A DNA stretch of 64,000 bases, from assembly GCA_018881555.1 (NCBI GenBank), contig JACAXG010000002.1, positions 25,507,786-25,571,785 of the forward strand, in the 5' to 3' direction. The DNA is from Amblyornis subalaris. Its lineage: Eukaryota; Chordata; Aves; Passeriformes; Ptilonorhynchidae. Below the pieces are notes generated by a model, which saw only the letters and a program-made list of their open reading frames with translations, did not search any database and was not told where the DNA came from. This document shows, in pieces, positions 52,001 through 63,470 of the stretch (position 1 is the stretch's first letter; the number at the start of each line of letters is the position of its first letter). Made by a program: the position numbers and the translations under genes.

Positions 52001-53189
52001 AAAGGCAGCTAAAAATAGGCAGCATGAGACAAGGCTCTCCGAAAGACAGCGGGAAGGACACTGTGTCCTGGAAACTAGTGTGACCAACCACAAACAAATG
52101 TGCCAAGACTCTTGTACATTTTGTTGGCATTTTGCTCAGGGCTGGCACATAATCCATACCACGAAAGGTATCACCAAGTAGTCAGGGCCCTTCTTTGGGG
52201 CCTGCTTTGCCAGTACAAACTCCTGAGAGATCAGAGGCAAATGGCTCATCAGCCAGTGACAGAAAATGATAAAATGAAGACCTTCATGGACTCTCCCTTA
52301 TCACCAGAGGAATTGACAGAAGTAAATTTTTATGTACTTATTTAACTCCGTGGAAAAAAAAGTTTGGCTTTTTTTCTACCTACTTACAGTAAGTTTATAG
52401 CCATTTGTTCTTATGCTTATATTGGCATTTAGTTTCTTTCTACATTAGCTTTACTTAGCTTATCTTCTCCTCCCCTGTGTTTACAGGAAGTAATCATAGC
52501 CCCCCCCACTAAGCTAACACACCAACCTCTGCTATCTTCTTATTGTATACCAGATCTTCGACTTTGTGATCATTCTCCTTTTCCACTTCTGCATCTACTC
52601 TGGTCTAATCTAGTTTCTCTTGAAGTGGGGTAAACAGAGTGAGAATGAAACTTCAAATACAAGCTCACAAGCACCTTGAAAATAATACCTCTCTACCTCC
52701 ATTGACATTGTCAGACCTGATAAAACCTCTGAGGGTAAGTCTTTTTTGCTCCCAAATCACACNGATATTTCTAATTCCTATTACGTCTTACAGAGATCCA
52801 GCTTATAACGGATGTTTCAATCACCTCCTAAATGCAATGATTGTCTATTTGTACTGTTAAATTCTATACCATTTCTGTTGCAGTCAACCACAAAGTGGTT
52901 TTCAAAGTCATTTTTATACAATGGTCTGATGTTCATCTGTATTGACATACTTCTCTTTCTATTTATCACTGGCAGTTTTCATCAACTTATTCCAGTTTTC
53001 TATTCCAAACACATGAAACAAACATATTGAATGACACCAGTGCCAAGACAGGGTCTCAACACACCTCCTTGCAGCCTGACAGGTTTCTTTTCAGCACAGC
53101 ATGTTGTCCCATCCCTTTCATGTGCAGCTCAGGTTTCTCATATTAATCTCCATAGTCTCCAATGTGACAGTTTCTCAGGTGGTGCAATA
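33691..53189. other. About 20 kb of unique DNA, no gene recognised
   Basis: I find no recognisable gene, RNA gene or mobile element. Simple sequence includes the CT repeat at 34036-34077 and a T/G-rich tract at about 34297-34331. A segment at about 38460-38960 has the short word TCTCCTGG recurring at 38645, 38683 and 38708 and could be an unclassified old repeat. The frames with the best start context are 50428-50751 and 51783-52181 on plus. The latter has A at -3 and G at +4 and encodes a very charged 132-residue product, but I recognise neither. Isolated N calls are spread throughout. Confidence 0.5.
34036..34077. repeat. (CT)n microsatellite
   Basis: The CT dinucleotide repeat is interrupted by G at 34059 and 34069. 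A single N sits at its left edge (34035), which may be an ambiguous call at a length-variable locus. Confidence 0.93.
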
Positions 53190-53387
53190 TAAAATATTTC
53201 CTAGACACCAGGAATATTTGAACTGTCTACCCAGGGAAGTGTTTGAGTCACCAGGCCTGAAGGTATTTAAAAGACATGTAGATGTGACACTCAGGGACAT
53301 GGTTTAGTGGTGGACTTGGCAGCACTGGGTTAGCACTGGACTCAGTGATCTTAAAGGTCTTTTCCAACCAAAATGATCCTATGACTT
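53190..53387 (+). mobile_element. CR1 LINE 3' fragment
   Basis: It contains the CR1 3' segments in order: CTGTCTACCCAGGGAAGTG, GTATTTAAAAGACATGTAGA, GGACATGGTTTAGTGGTGGA, CAGTGATCTTAAAGGTCTTT and a worn tail unit GATCCTAT (53375-53382). It is very close in layout to the copy at 59398-59635, so the two are probably one subfamily. It carries only untranslated sequence. The 5' limit is blurred; convincing similarity begins around 53190-53215. Confidence 0.9.
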
Positions 53388-55732
53388 CACTATATTNCCT
53401 TCAGTTAGAAAATCACTTCTTTATCTCAAAAAAGAAATTTTATGTCAATATGGAGTGCTTTACGCAACGAAGGTAATGTTTTGTCATGTTTTCTATTTAT
53501 TTCCCTTTGCTTAATTATTCTGTATGTCAGCAGTAAGCTGTGCTAGGAACTAACTAGTTGCTGTTAGTGCTAACACTTCTCCAACTGATCTCACAGGTGA
53601 AGATTGTCCAGTGCCCTGACATGAGTACATGGAAAGGGTTTGGAGAACACATGTTCCTCACTGTCTCTTCCAATCCAAGAAGCAGGAGACACATTCAAGA
53701 AGGTTGTAATTCAATCAAGCTGCAGGTAGCCTCTGGAATTTCTTGTCCTGAGATACTGTGAATGATTAGTTAAAAACAGATGAGGGGGTAAATGAACGAG
53801 TCCATGAAAGACGAAACACCGGAAGGGCAATACCTACAACCCTCCCCACGTTTACTTTGGGCATGTGAGTCCCTGGGCCACAAACAACTGGAGGCTCAGA
53901 AACTTAATACTGTATTGGGAAGCATGGTGAGATGGATTCTCAGGCAAACCCAGTCAATTGACTCATATATTTACATAATCTAAGATCTTATTTGAGTAGC
54001 ATATCTGAGTCTAATTTCCACCACACTCATTCTAAGATAACTACTCCCATTCATTTTGCCACTTTTTAGCTCATGGCCAACATCATCAATATTGAAAGCT
54101 GAGACAAAGTGTTTGTTTAGCTTTTACATGATATACAGGTTATCTTTAAACCTTGTAATATCCTTAGAGCACATTAGATGAATATTTTCTTTTTTTTCCT
54201 TTATATTTCTTGCTTTACCTGCTGTCATTTTTTGTAATTTCTTTTGTTAAGAGCTTGACTTTTGGAAATTCTCACTTTCTCCCTACATTTTCTAGGATCC
54301 AGGAAAAGGTTTATTTCTTGATAAATCCTTTTTCCATTCCTTGTAGCCCTCAAGTTTCATTCATAAGTTCTTGTTTGACACAACAAATCATTAGGCCACA
54401 ACTGGGCCCCTTTCTGCAAATTCTCCCTTGGCAAAGATGAAATAGATTTTAGACCTTTGAGGTAGACTTTANGTGGTTTACATGTAGAGATAAATACTAC
54501 ACTTTTGATTTGAGGAATTCCAGTCCTCTGCTGCCTCCCAGTTCTTCATGTTCGCTAAGAAATGAAAGTAAGGACAACAGCTCAGGAGAGAATGGAAGGT
54601 AGATTTTGCCACCTGAAGCCCCTTTCAAGCACCTAAGGTACTTACCTTCAACAATTGCAGCCATCTAGTGGACAAATACCAGAAACAGTTGCTAGTCAGT
54701 AAAAATGTGGTCTCCCCTTGCCTGCAGTTGTTCACCAAGTGGACTGGTATTTGGTATTTCATGGCTAAAACAGGCAATATGAAAAAAATTGTCCCCAAAT
54801 CACTTCATCATATGCTTGTATTGCAGCGCAGTTATCCTGGCCACTCTGCTAAGACCTTAGGAATGAGCATGCCTTGCTACCACAGAGGATGATACCACAT
54901 GATACCACAGTGAGGAACTTGGGCATACAGATTTATTCTCTTGCATTTCCAATAGCACAAAAAAGTTATGACTTCACTAATGCTGCCATACACTGAGAGT
55001 GATCATGAATATATAATCGGAACGGTTTCTACAGTGGGCCACACCACCAACTCACTTGGATGCTTGACAAGTGAGTGTGGAGGCAGAGTTAGGTGCGTCA
55101 AGGCCCTACCCTACAGCAGTGATTCCCAACCTGTGCTACACCTGCCTGACTGATGTATCGATCACTCTGCCGAGGGGAATGTCAGNAGTTGCTGATTATC
55201 CCTGGTGTAAATGGTTGCCATCACAAAAGGAAACTACATAGACAATTACCACTTTTGCAAGCTCAGTTAGCTCAGCCAGCTAGGTAATGGCAATCCAACA
55301 GCAACTGTCTTTTAAAGTGTGGGAATTNCAGAAGGTAAATAGGCCAGCTGGCATGCATTTGGTGGAGGAGAGGGTGCAAAGTTGTAGGAAGAGAAAGAAA
55401 GGAATATAGAAAACTCTTGACCTGTCAAGAGCCAACTCTGAAAATGGAAAATGTTGCTGCTCTAGGTGGTAATTACCTCTTTTAGCAACAGTTGTGGTGG
55501 TATCCATGTACTCTATGACCACCAACTGCTTTGCTAAAGATTTTTTATGCAGATGTCAGTCACAATTTGTATATCATATAAAATAAGGTACTCCCTTAAG
55601 ACTGACCTTCATTATTTTTTCAAATGGCCACATTATCATAGTGTTCATAACACCCAAAAAATGTTCTCATGTCACAAAAATGTTCAGTTGGCAACATGAT
55701 TATGATGATATCCTTCTTTCCTTGCCATCAGA
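53388..55732. other. Unique DNA between CR1 copies
   Basis: No gene is recognised. A 10-base near-exact tandem duplication (GATACCACAT then GATACCACAG) lies at 54891-54910. Open frames are short and unrecognised. Confidence 0.55.
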
Positions 55733-56985
55733 CCCAGCCAGCATGGATTTAGGAGGGGCAGATCCTGCCTGACTAACCTGATCTCCTTTCATGACCAGGT
55801 GACCTGCCTNGTGGATGCAGGGAAGGCTGTGGGTGTTGTCTACCTGGACTTCAGCAAAGCCTTTGACACTGTCTCCCATAGCATACTCCTGGAAAAGCTG
55901 TCAGCCCACGGCCTGGACAGGTGCACTGCTCACTGGATGAAGAACTGGCTGGATGGGCAGGCCCAGAAAGCGGTGGGGAACGGTGCCACATCCAGTTGGT
56001 GGCCAGTCACCAGTGGTGTCCCCCAGGGAGCAGTGCTGGGCCCAGTCCTGTTTAATATCTTTATTGATGATCTGGATGAGGGGATCAAATCTACAATTAG
56101 CAAATTTGCAGATGACACCAAGCTGGGAGTGAGTGTTGATCTGCTGGAGGGTAGAAGGGCTCTGCAGAGGGACCTGGGCAGACTGGGGAGATGGGCCGAA
56201 TCCAACAACCTGAGTTTTAACAAGATCGAGTGCTGTGTCCTGCACTTTGGTCACAACAACCCCCTGCAGCACTACAGGTTGGGGACAGAGTGGCTGGAGA
56301 GTGGCCAAGCAGAAAAGGAGCTGAGGGTACTGATTGACAGCAGCTGAACATGAGCCAGCAGTGTGCCCAGGTGGCCAAGAAGGCCAATGGCATCCTGGCC
56401 TGTATCAGGAATAGTGTGGCCAGCAGGACCAGGGAAGTGATTCTTCCGCTGTACCTGGCANTGGTGAGGCCTCACCTTGAGTGCTGTGTCCAGTTCTGGG
56501 CCCCTCAATTTAGGAAGAATGTTGAGATGCTGGAACATGTCCAGAGAAGGACAACGAGGCTGGTGATGAGTCTGGAGCACAAATCCTATGAGGAGTGGCT
56601 GAGGGAGCTGGGGTTGTTTAGCCAGGAGAAGAAGAGGCTCAGGGGAGACCTTATCCCTCTGTAGCACTCTATAACTCCTCCCTGAGAGGAAGCTGTAGCC
56701 AGGTGAGGTCCAGTCTCTTCTCCCAGGCAACTAGTGACAGGAGAAGCGGACACAGTCTTAAGCTGCACCAGGGGAGGTTTAGGCCAGACATTAGAATGTT
56801 CTTCACAGAAAGGGTGATTGGGCTGGCCAGGGAGGTGGTGGAGTCACTGTCCCTGGAGGTTTTTTAGAAAAGACTGGATGTGGCACTCAGTGCCATGGTA
56901 TGGTTGACAAGGTGGTGTTTGGTTATGGGTTGGACTCTATGATCCCAAAGGTNTTTTCCAATCTANCTGATTCTGCGATTCTGTG
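55733..56985 (+). mobile_element. CR1 LINE, longest copy in the window
   Basis: This is a 5'-truncated CR1 that starts inside ORF2 (QHGF segment near 55739). It runs through the reverse transcriptase, the downstream ORF2 region and the 3' untranslated part, and ends in two 8-bp tail units (GATTCTGC, GATTCTGT; 56969-56984). I see no target-site duplication, which fits CR1 integration. It has few coding breaks, so it is probably the youngest copy here, yet it is inactive because it lacks its 5' half and promoter and carries a frameshift. Two long minus-strand frames across it are antisense shadows. Confidence 0.97.
55739..56664 (+). pseudogene. CR1 ORF2 reverse transcriptase remnant
   Basis: This is the polymerase domain of a non-LTR retrotransposon, which primes reverse transcription at the nicked target. 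Motif A reads [10 protein letters not shown] (55844-55873), the next block SGVPQG (56012-56029), and the catalytic box FADD with both aspartates intact (56105-56116). All three are in one open frame that begins without any start codon at the truncated 5' end. Near 56343 a one-base deletion shifts the frame. The second frame continues with NxSQQCAQ-like, [12 protein letters not shown] and [13 protein letters not shown] segments until a stop at 56662-56664. The upstream endonuclease and the ORF1 protein are absent. The family call is certain; function is lost. Confidence 0.95.
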
Positions 56986-59397
56986 AAAAATCATTTTTTA
57001 AAATGCTGATACTNTAGTGCAAGGCATGACTATTCCACTTTGTTGGCTAGGAACTCACCAAAATTTTGATGATGTGCCACTGATACATGCGTCNAAGTAC
57101 ACTGAAGGAATGACTTGTTGGAAGTCTAGTCATTTCAGATTGTTTTTAAATATTGCCACAAAATTTAATTGAACCCTAGTCATTATTATCAAGATAAAAG
57201 ACATATGTCCATAAGAGAATCTGCTGAAAATTGAACCCTGAGAGTCCAACTGATATATTAAGCAGGTACAATACAAAAACCTAGCTGTTCCGCACTCTGC
57301 ACACATGCTATGGGTGCTTTCAGGTGTCATCACTGTCCTTGTATGTCTGCATTATTCCTGGCTGTTAGAAATAAAAAATTGTAAATAGTGTTTTTCTAGT
57401 GAGATTGTTATTGTACTTCCTTGAGATCACTGTTATGAAGCTGGGTACAAGGGGAATAGACAAGATAGGAGAGGATGAGACCAGAGGAAATGCCATGCTC
57501 TACCCAGACCTCCATTGTCAAACACCATTTGGACNCTACTGTAACTACCTGGCTGATTCAGCACCAGAGTTAAATAAATTGTTTATAGCCAACAACATAA
57601 CAAATCCCAAATTGTGTTTAAGCTCTGCATTTATTCAATTTTTTTTTTCACTTGCAAGAAGTTCACTATAACGCTTTATTGAGGACTATTTTATACCTAA
57701 GTCATAGGATATTATTTCTACAACCAGAAACTGAAACCTTTCATCAACAGGCAGTGGAACTGAAACAGTCATTTCTAACCGAACTTTTGAGCAAAGACAG
57801 ACTTACTTACACACACATACAAAAAAACGGCAGCCAGTGTTTGCCTGTGTGCATGGTCTGGGGCAGCAGATTTCAGTACTGAAATCCAATGGTACACAAG
57901 AGATAGGAAAACAGATGTGCCATGAAGTTCCCAGCATGAGCAGAGCATCCTCAGCTACATATTCTAGTGATAAATTCACCCCAGGGGGCTGACATCAAAC
58001 TGGTGTTAGATTTATCCCACATTCCAGAACAGCAGCAATAATCCTAAATTACATAGATCTACACTGGACTTTAGCGCNTGACAGTCATTTGTCAGCTGCA
58101 GTCTTGCTCCACATGTACTCAGTCCCTGCAACATTTCAGCATGTTGCCTTTTGGAAGGATTAGGGTACTGGACGTCCCCTGAGAAAGTCATAGGAAATAC
58201 ATATTGGTGTAGTGGTTAATTTAACAAAGCTTTGGATGTCATTATTATATAGTCGAAATGTAGTCAAACACTTACTAAGCAGCCAAAATTTAAATAAATT
58301 CCCATGTTCTTAAGTGGTCATTTGAGTGTTTGACATAAAACGTACATCTCTGTTTAAGACACGGCATACACACATGAACTTACACATCACTGTGAGGTTT
58401 AACATGCTGAAACGATTTGCAACTCTGCTTTAAAGTTATTGGCTTCCAAAACCAATGATGATCAGTAAAGTGAGATCTGGAACAAATTAATATATTTCCC
58501 AATAACCTGCGGGCTTCTTCAGGACCGCTCATAGTACTTAATGGGCAGCCAAGAGCTTTCATAACAACAAAATGTAAAGGAAGAAAAAACGCTATGAATA
58601 TTGATAAGGTGCAAAGTCAGGCACTTAAAATTTAGGAAGTATAAAACTATGTTTCCCCACACGATGTTAATTTGAGATCCTCATATACATTTATTCTGAT
58701 ACAAACCCAATATTCAACCTTTTTCCACAAGACTTCTCTGTGGCTGGGGCAGACTGGAAACCAGGAAGCAGAAGCAAAGTGCTGCTTTCCAAGTAGGACA
58801 GCTGGCTGTGCTGTGACAATGCCAGCTTCTCCGCCAAAGAAATAGAGAGGATTCCAGAGGAAATATCATGGCTGACCAAGGTGCTTGTGTTTGTGCAGAG
58901 ACTCTGGGTGTGCAGGAAACAAGTTACATTCTCTGTTTCCCACCTTTCCCAGCAGGCACTTAGAAGCACATATAGCTGGGTTGCCCAGGAGGGGCACTTT
59001 CCCCCTGCTACCTCCTTNTCTTCCCTCTAACCCCACAGCTGAGTTTGTCACCCGAGTTGGGGGACAGACAGACCCATGCCTGCGGCTAGCAGTCCCTTGA
59101 AAACAGAGGCTAATCAGAAACAGATGGCCAGAATTGTTCCAGGAGTGCATACATTTCCTTGGCCATCATCTTCCTAGCCCAGCGATCTGTGGGGAAGTGC
59201 CAAGTCGACTGGGCTGCTTGTGCCCCCAGCTGCAGAACTGTGATGGGAAAGAAGCTGCTCTCAGGTGGGCACTTCCCAGGAGCAGGGCTACAGCCACAGG
59301 AAACAGGTATTCCAAGGCACAGGGCAGGTAACACCCTGCAGAGATCCTTAAATCACTTGTAAACGAGCTTCTGCAGGGAGGGGGATTTAGTCCTGCA
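56986..59397. other. Unique DNA between CR1 copies
   Basis: No gene is recognised. A run of T (about 57641-57649) and several isolated N calls are present. Minus-strand frames near 58691-59334 resemble no known protein. Confidence 0.55.
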
Positions 59398-59635
59398 GGG
59401 GAGCTTTAGACTGGATATTAGGAAAAATTTCTTCATGGAAAGGGTTGTCAGGCACTGGAACAGGCTGCCCAGGGAAGTGTTTGACTCACAATCCCCGGAG
59501 GTATTTAAAAGACATGTAGATGTGGCACTTGGGGACNTGCTTTAGTGATGGATTTGGCAGTGCTGGGTAAATGGTTTGACTCGACGATCTTAGAGTCTTT
59601 TTTTCCAACCTAAATGATTCTATGATCCTATGATT
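59398..59635 (+). mobile_element. CR1 LINE 3' fragment, well preserved
   Basis: It starts at GGGAGCTTTAGACTGG and proceeds through ATTTCTTCATGGAAAGG, CACTGGAACAGGCTGCCC, GTATTTAAAAGACATGTAGA and GATTTGGCAGTGCTGGG. The tail is GATTCTAT-GATCCTAT-GATT (59616-59635). Only the 3' untranslated part remains. Just upstream CTGCAGGG occurs at 59371 and again near 59392, next to the 5' junction; this may be chance. The tail is the cleanest in the window. Confidence 0.95.
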
Positions 59636-60695
59636 AATGCCATACTGCACATAGCCTAATGAGCTCTGTTTCTTAACCTTACGATTCCTTTCCCCCTCTG
59701 TGTTTTTCTCTGTGTGGCTGTTATATATTGGCCCTTTTTATTACAGCAATTTAAAATGGAGAGAAAAGACTTCACAATTTGCACCCATTTAAAAAAAAAA
59801 AACAACCGAAACCCATTCAGCTTGTACTTGGGCACTACAATGGTTCACATTAACAGCTGTAATATTTTTTAGAGGAGGTAACTGGAAGTTCAGAGACGCT
59901 GAGTGATCTCTCCATGCAGGAATAAACAAAAACCTTTATTTCCAGCTTCCTCTTGTAACAGCAAAGCTGCTCTCCCACACTCTCTACAGTTTACCAAAAC
60001 TTGTCCCTTCTCATTAAAAAGTTTACTCCAAAATACCACAATGTGTCTCAGATTCCCACAAAGCTCAGAGTAGCAACACAACAGATCCCAAATCTGTGAA
60101 CATACCTTCANCTCAGTGTTGTTGCTGTAGTCAAGATTTAGATTAAGGCACCTCAAGATTCAGGCACCACCTATGCGGTGCACCTAGCTACTTGTAAAGG
60201 AGGCAGCAGGGAGCTATGGGTGACAAACTGGCTATGGAATTGGGGAGATACAAGGACCAAGCTTTAAAAATGCAACATTGGGAGTGAAGAGTAAAAACTT
60301 TTATAATTACCCCATACCTAAAACGTCAGAGTATTTTTCTCAAAGTCAGACAGTCTCATTCAAACAATACAGTTGCCTGTGACTCAAATTTTCCACAGCC
60401 TCCACATTCCTGAGTACTCATCTCACTCCAGTAATTTTTAATGTAAAGCCAGATCAAGGCTACTCAGCAGTGTAGGCAAGAAGCAGTTTTGGAAATGGTG
60501 GTAGAACGGGTCCAGGACAGGGAGGAAAAAATGAGGGGCTTTGATCTATGTTGAAGAACTAGAACAGCCTTTCTTGCGCTATGAGAAGTGTGGTTCAAGC
60601 ACTTTGAATTTGCTCAGAGCCTGATTCCAGGAAAGAATTTTTCAAAATCTTCAGTTGCTAAAGAGGAAAGAGAAGCTTTCTGCCTCTTGGAAGAG

Positions 60696-60725
60696 TGTAC
60701 TTAAAAAGGGTGTACTTAAAAAGAG
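60696..60725. repeat. 15-bp tandem duplication
   Basis: TGTACTTAAAAAGGG at 60696-60710 is followed immediately by TGTACTTAAAAAGAG at 60711-60725, with a single mismatch. Confidence 0.88.
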
Positions 60726-61820
60726 TAATTCCCCATCTTGCAGAGGGTATTTGCCTAAGTGGGACTGCAGAGCACAGGTTTTAAACCCTCACTGTGTTGA
60801 ATTTCCTGGCCTTTTGCTAAAAGTGGCAACCAAGAGGAGGGATGGTGCTGGCAGTGCCCAGGCTTCTCAGGGGTGACACACGGGAGCTCAATCACTCCAG
60901 CTTCTCACAGGCTAGGTGATGGGAGGCTCTGCTTCTTGAGGGAATGGCTCACCAGGGCCAAATCTGCAAAACCAGTAATGCCATCAAGTGCTTCTGAGCA
61001 CTGCATTTTGGTCAGAATTTTGGCTTTGGGTTCTGGAGGGTTTTTTGTCTTTTACAACTAAAAGAATCTCTTGTCCTCCCTCTGATGTACCTACATTCTG
61101 GTTTTGAACACCAGCCTGTGTACATGGGTGTGGTGCTAGATGCTTCCTTCACAGACTACTCCCACCTTTACAGGATCCTTAGAGGGACATGAATGTGGCA
61201 CTCAGCCGGGGCAGCCTTCTGAGCCCCTCGTTATGGGAATGCTTCAGAGAAGGATGGTTCATGGCAGTCTGTTTGCAGAGGGGGAGAGATGTAATGGCTG
61301 ATCTCCTTCACGGAGCCCTTTCCTGCACTTACACCTGTCCAGTGACAGCCCCACGCAGGTTCAGTGGCTTCGCTGAGGACTGATAATGCCTGTGACATCT
61401 TCTGAGCACCCAGCTGGAGGCCAAGCCCTCCTTTCTGAAAGCCATTAATGGATAACTACAAAGATCGCTGGTTACTGGTATGTGATCTTTCTGCTGCCTT
61501 TTCTCCTTGCTTCAGTCTGTGTAATGTTCAGATTAAAAATGTGTTAAGAGCTCCGGGTTGGTTTAGCCAGTTTCTTCAGTGCATCTGCAAACAGCATTGT
61601 TTTATCCTGTCTCAACTTTCTGTTAAAATGTAAGATGAAATGAGTTGATTCATTTTGTGAAAACTGAAAACTCAACCAACATTTGCTTGTTGCAGATATG
61701 ACTTGCCCTAGGGCCCCATCACTCGTGTCCTGCAAAGCATCCTGTGGGAAAGCAGGAAGAAACTTTGACTCTAAAGTTGACTGCTAGACCCGTTCCTGAC
61801 ACCCTAAGGGAGATTGCGGT

Positions 61821-61896
61821 GTTCCCTGCTTGGCAGAAAAAGCAAAGTTAGTCCATTTCTGTTCCCTGGTTGGCAGAAAAAGCATAGTCCCTTTCC
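61821..61896. repeat. 36/40-bp tandem duplication
   Basis: Two adjacent copies both begin GTTCCCTG-TTGGCAGAAAAAGCA (61821 and 61861; they differ by C or G at the ninth base). The first copy is 40 bases; the second lacks AAGT after AGCA and differs at a few later bases. This is a local duplication followed by a small deletion, and the mismatches suggest it is not recent. Confidence 0.85.
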
Positions 61897-63383
61897 TTTG
61901 TCAAATGTGTTAGTAGTTCTGCTGCCCCAGGAAACTCAGGCTTCCAGGATCACCAGAAATTGCTCAATGAATCATCGCAGATCTACAAATCCATGGCTGC
62001 TTCAGAATACAGGTGCCCTTCATGCATCGTGTGCATGGGGAACTTCTCCTCAAGAGGCTTGTGCAAGACTCCAAGTCCTTTGCTCATGTCACAGAGTTTT
62101 CATGAGGTTAAAAATCAGGTTTTGCATAGTGCTTATATGAGCAAATATTTATCATTCTGAGCTGAACTAACATGTAACTGTGCCTACCCCGGTTCAACAA
62201 GGATTTTAACCTGCTGCCTGCTTAAAGTGAGCCATAGGCTTAGGCAGCTTGCTGAATAAAAGCCAAAAGGAAGATTCATTGAAAGATTAGGCTGTATATA
62301 TATGACTCCAAGCAAACTTGAACATTGTTTTCTCTTTATTGGTGATGCTTTACTGGTATTGCTTTCCCAATAGAATTTCAGTGCAGCTCTCATCTTTATA
62401 ATAGAAAAGAAAGAAAACTGAAGCAAAATTATATTTTCCCATTTAACTGAGTAACAGTTTTTAATGGGTGGAGTCAGGTCCAAACACAGAATTTCTCAGA
62501 CAGACTCTGAATTCTTTATTTAATCTTCCAAAACCCTTGAGCTGTTCTGAAAATGTTTTATCTTGTAGTAATTAAATAAAAATCAATCACTTCAATATAA
62601 TTTCAAATGATACATGGAGCATACGGGGGTCTTGTAAACACAGCGAAACATTACAACATCTTTTATTATTAGTGCTCTTTGCTTTCTGCCAAGTTTATCC
62701 ATGGTCCTGTCGAGTGAGGAAGTCNTTCCTCGCTGATACAGGAATCAGATGATCAGGGTTAGTCTCACCAGGGAAGAGGAGAGAAAAGGATTTTGATGCT
62801 TTTTGAGACAGTGTAAAGGGCTTGTTCATATTCTTATTGAAGAATAAGAGTGAAGGAGCTGTTGCCTGTGAATATGATGGAAAGGGCTGACTGCCATATG
62901 GATCTCTTCATTAATGTGTTGTGATCTCCTGGGTAACCTTAACATTGGTGGATTTAATGGGGTGCAGTGAAGATTCATTATTCATCCTCAGTGGCTTGTG
63001 AAGAGAGGCACCATGTCCTGCATCACCCAGATTCTGTTTATCCAACATGCCAGAACCACATATATTTAGCCAGAGACAGCATTGTTCAAGTACCCCCTCA
63101 GCGATGATGTTTCAGACAAGGAAAGTATTTTTACTGTGTTGAATACCTGAAAGTGGTAGAAAACAAGTAAGGAATCATAGTAATGGTGCAAGATGAGATT
63201 AACAAGCTATTTGCATGTCAGTATACAGAAAGCAGGGCTGTAGCATGCCATGCTTACATCTGCAGGGATGAACTGCAAGGTTTGAGCCTCATGTTTCTGA
63301 ATGTTCAAAAATGTTTTCTGTAACACTGATAAAGATTAGGAGAAAAAAAATTATCACTGAAATCCCCAGGAAAAATACATTCA

Positions 63384-63470
63384 ACACACACACACACTCA
63401 CACACACACNCACACACACACACACACNCNCACACACACACACACACGCTCACACACACACACATACACG
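63384..63470. repeat. (CA)n microsatellite with ambiguous bases
   Basis: About 40 CA units are interrupted by T at 63398, GCT at 63448-63450 and T at 63465. The N calls at 63410, 63426 and 63428 each replace an A position of the repeat. That suggests substitution-type heterozygosity or consensus conflict between alleles of this repeat. The open frame across it is repeat-driven. Confidence 0.95.

Larger units (their letters stand above)
59636..63383. other. Unique DNA with small tandem duplications
   Basis: No gene is recognised. An A run (about 59790-59801), a 15-bp duplication (60696-60725) and a 36/40-bp duplication (61821-61896) are present. The short frames carry no recognisable protein signature. 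Confidence 0.55.

Noticed and set aside
55901..56730. Two long minus-strand open frames (135 and 152 codons)
   Set aside because: They lie exactly antisense to the CR1 reverse transcriptase and downstream ORF2 region; the sense frame carries the conserved motifs.
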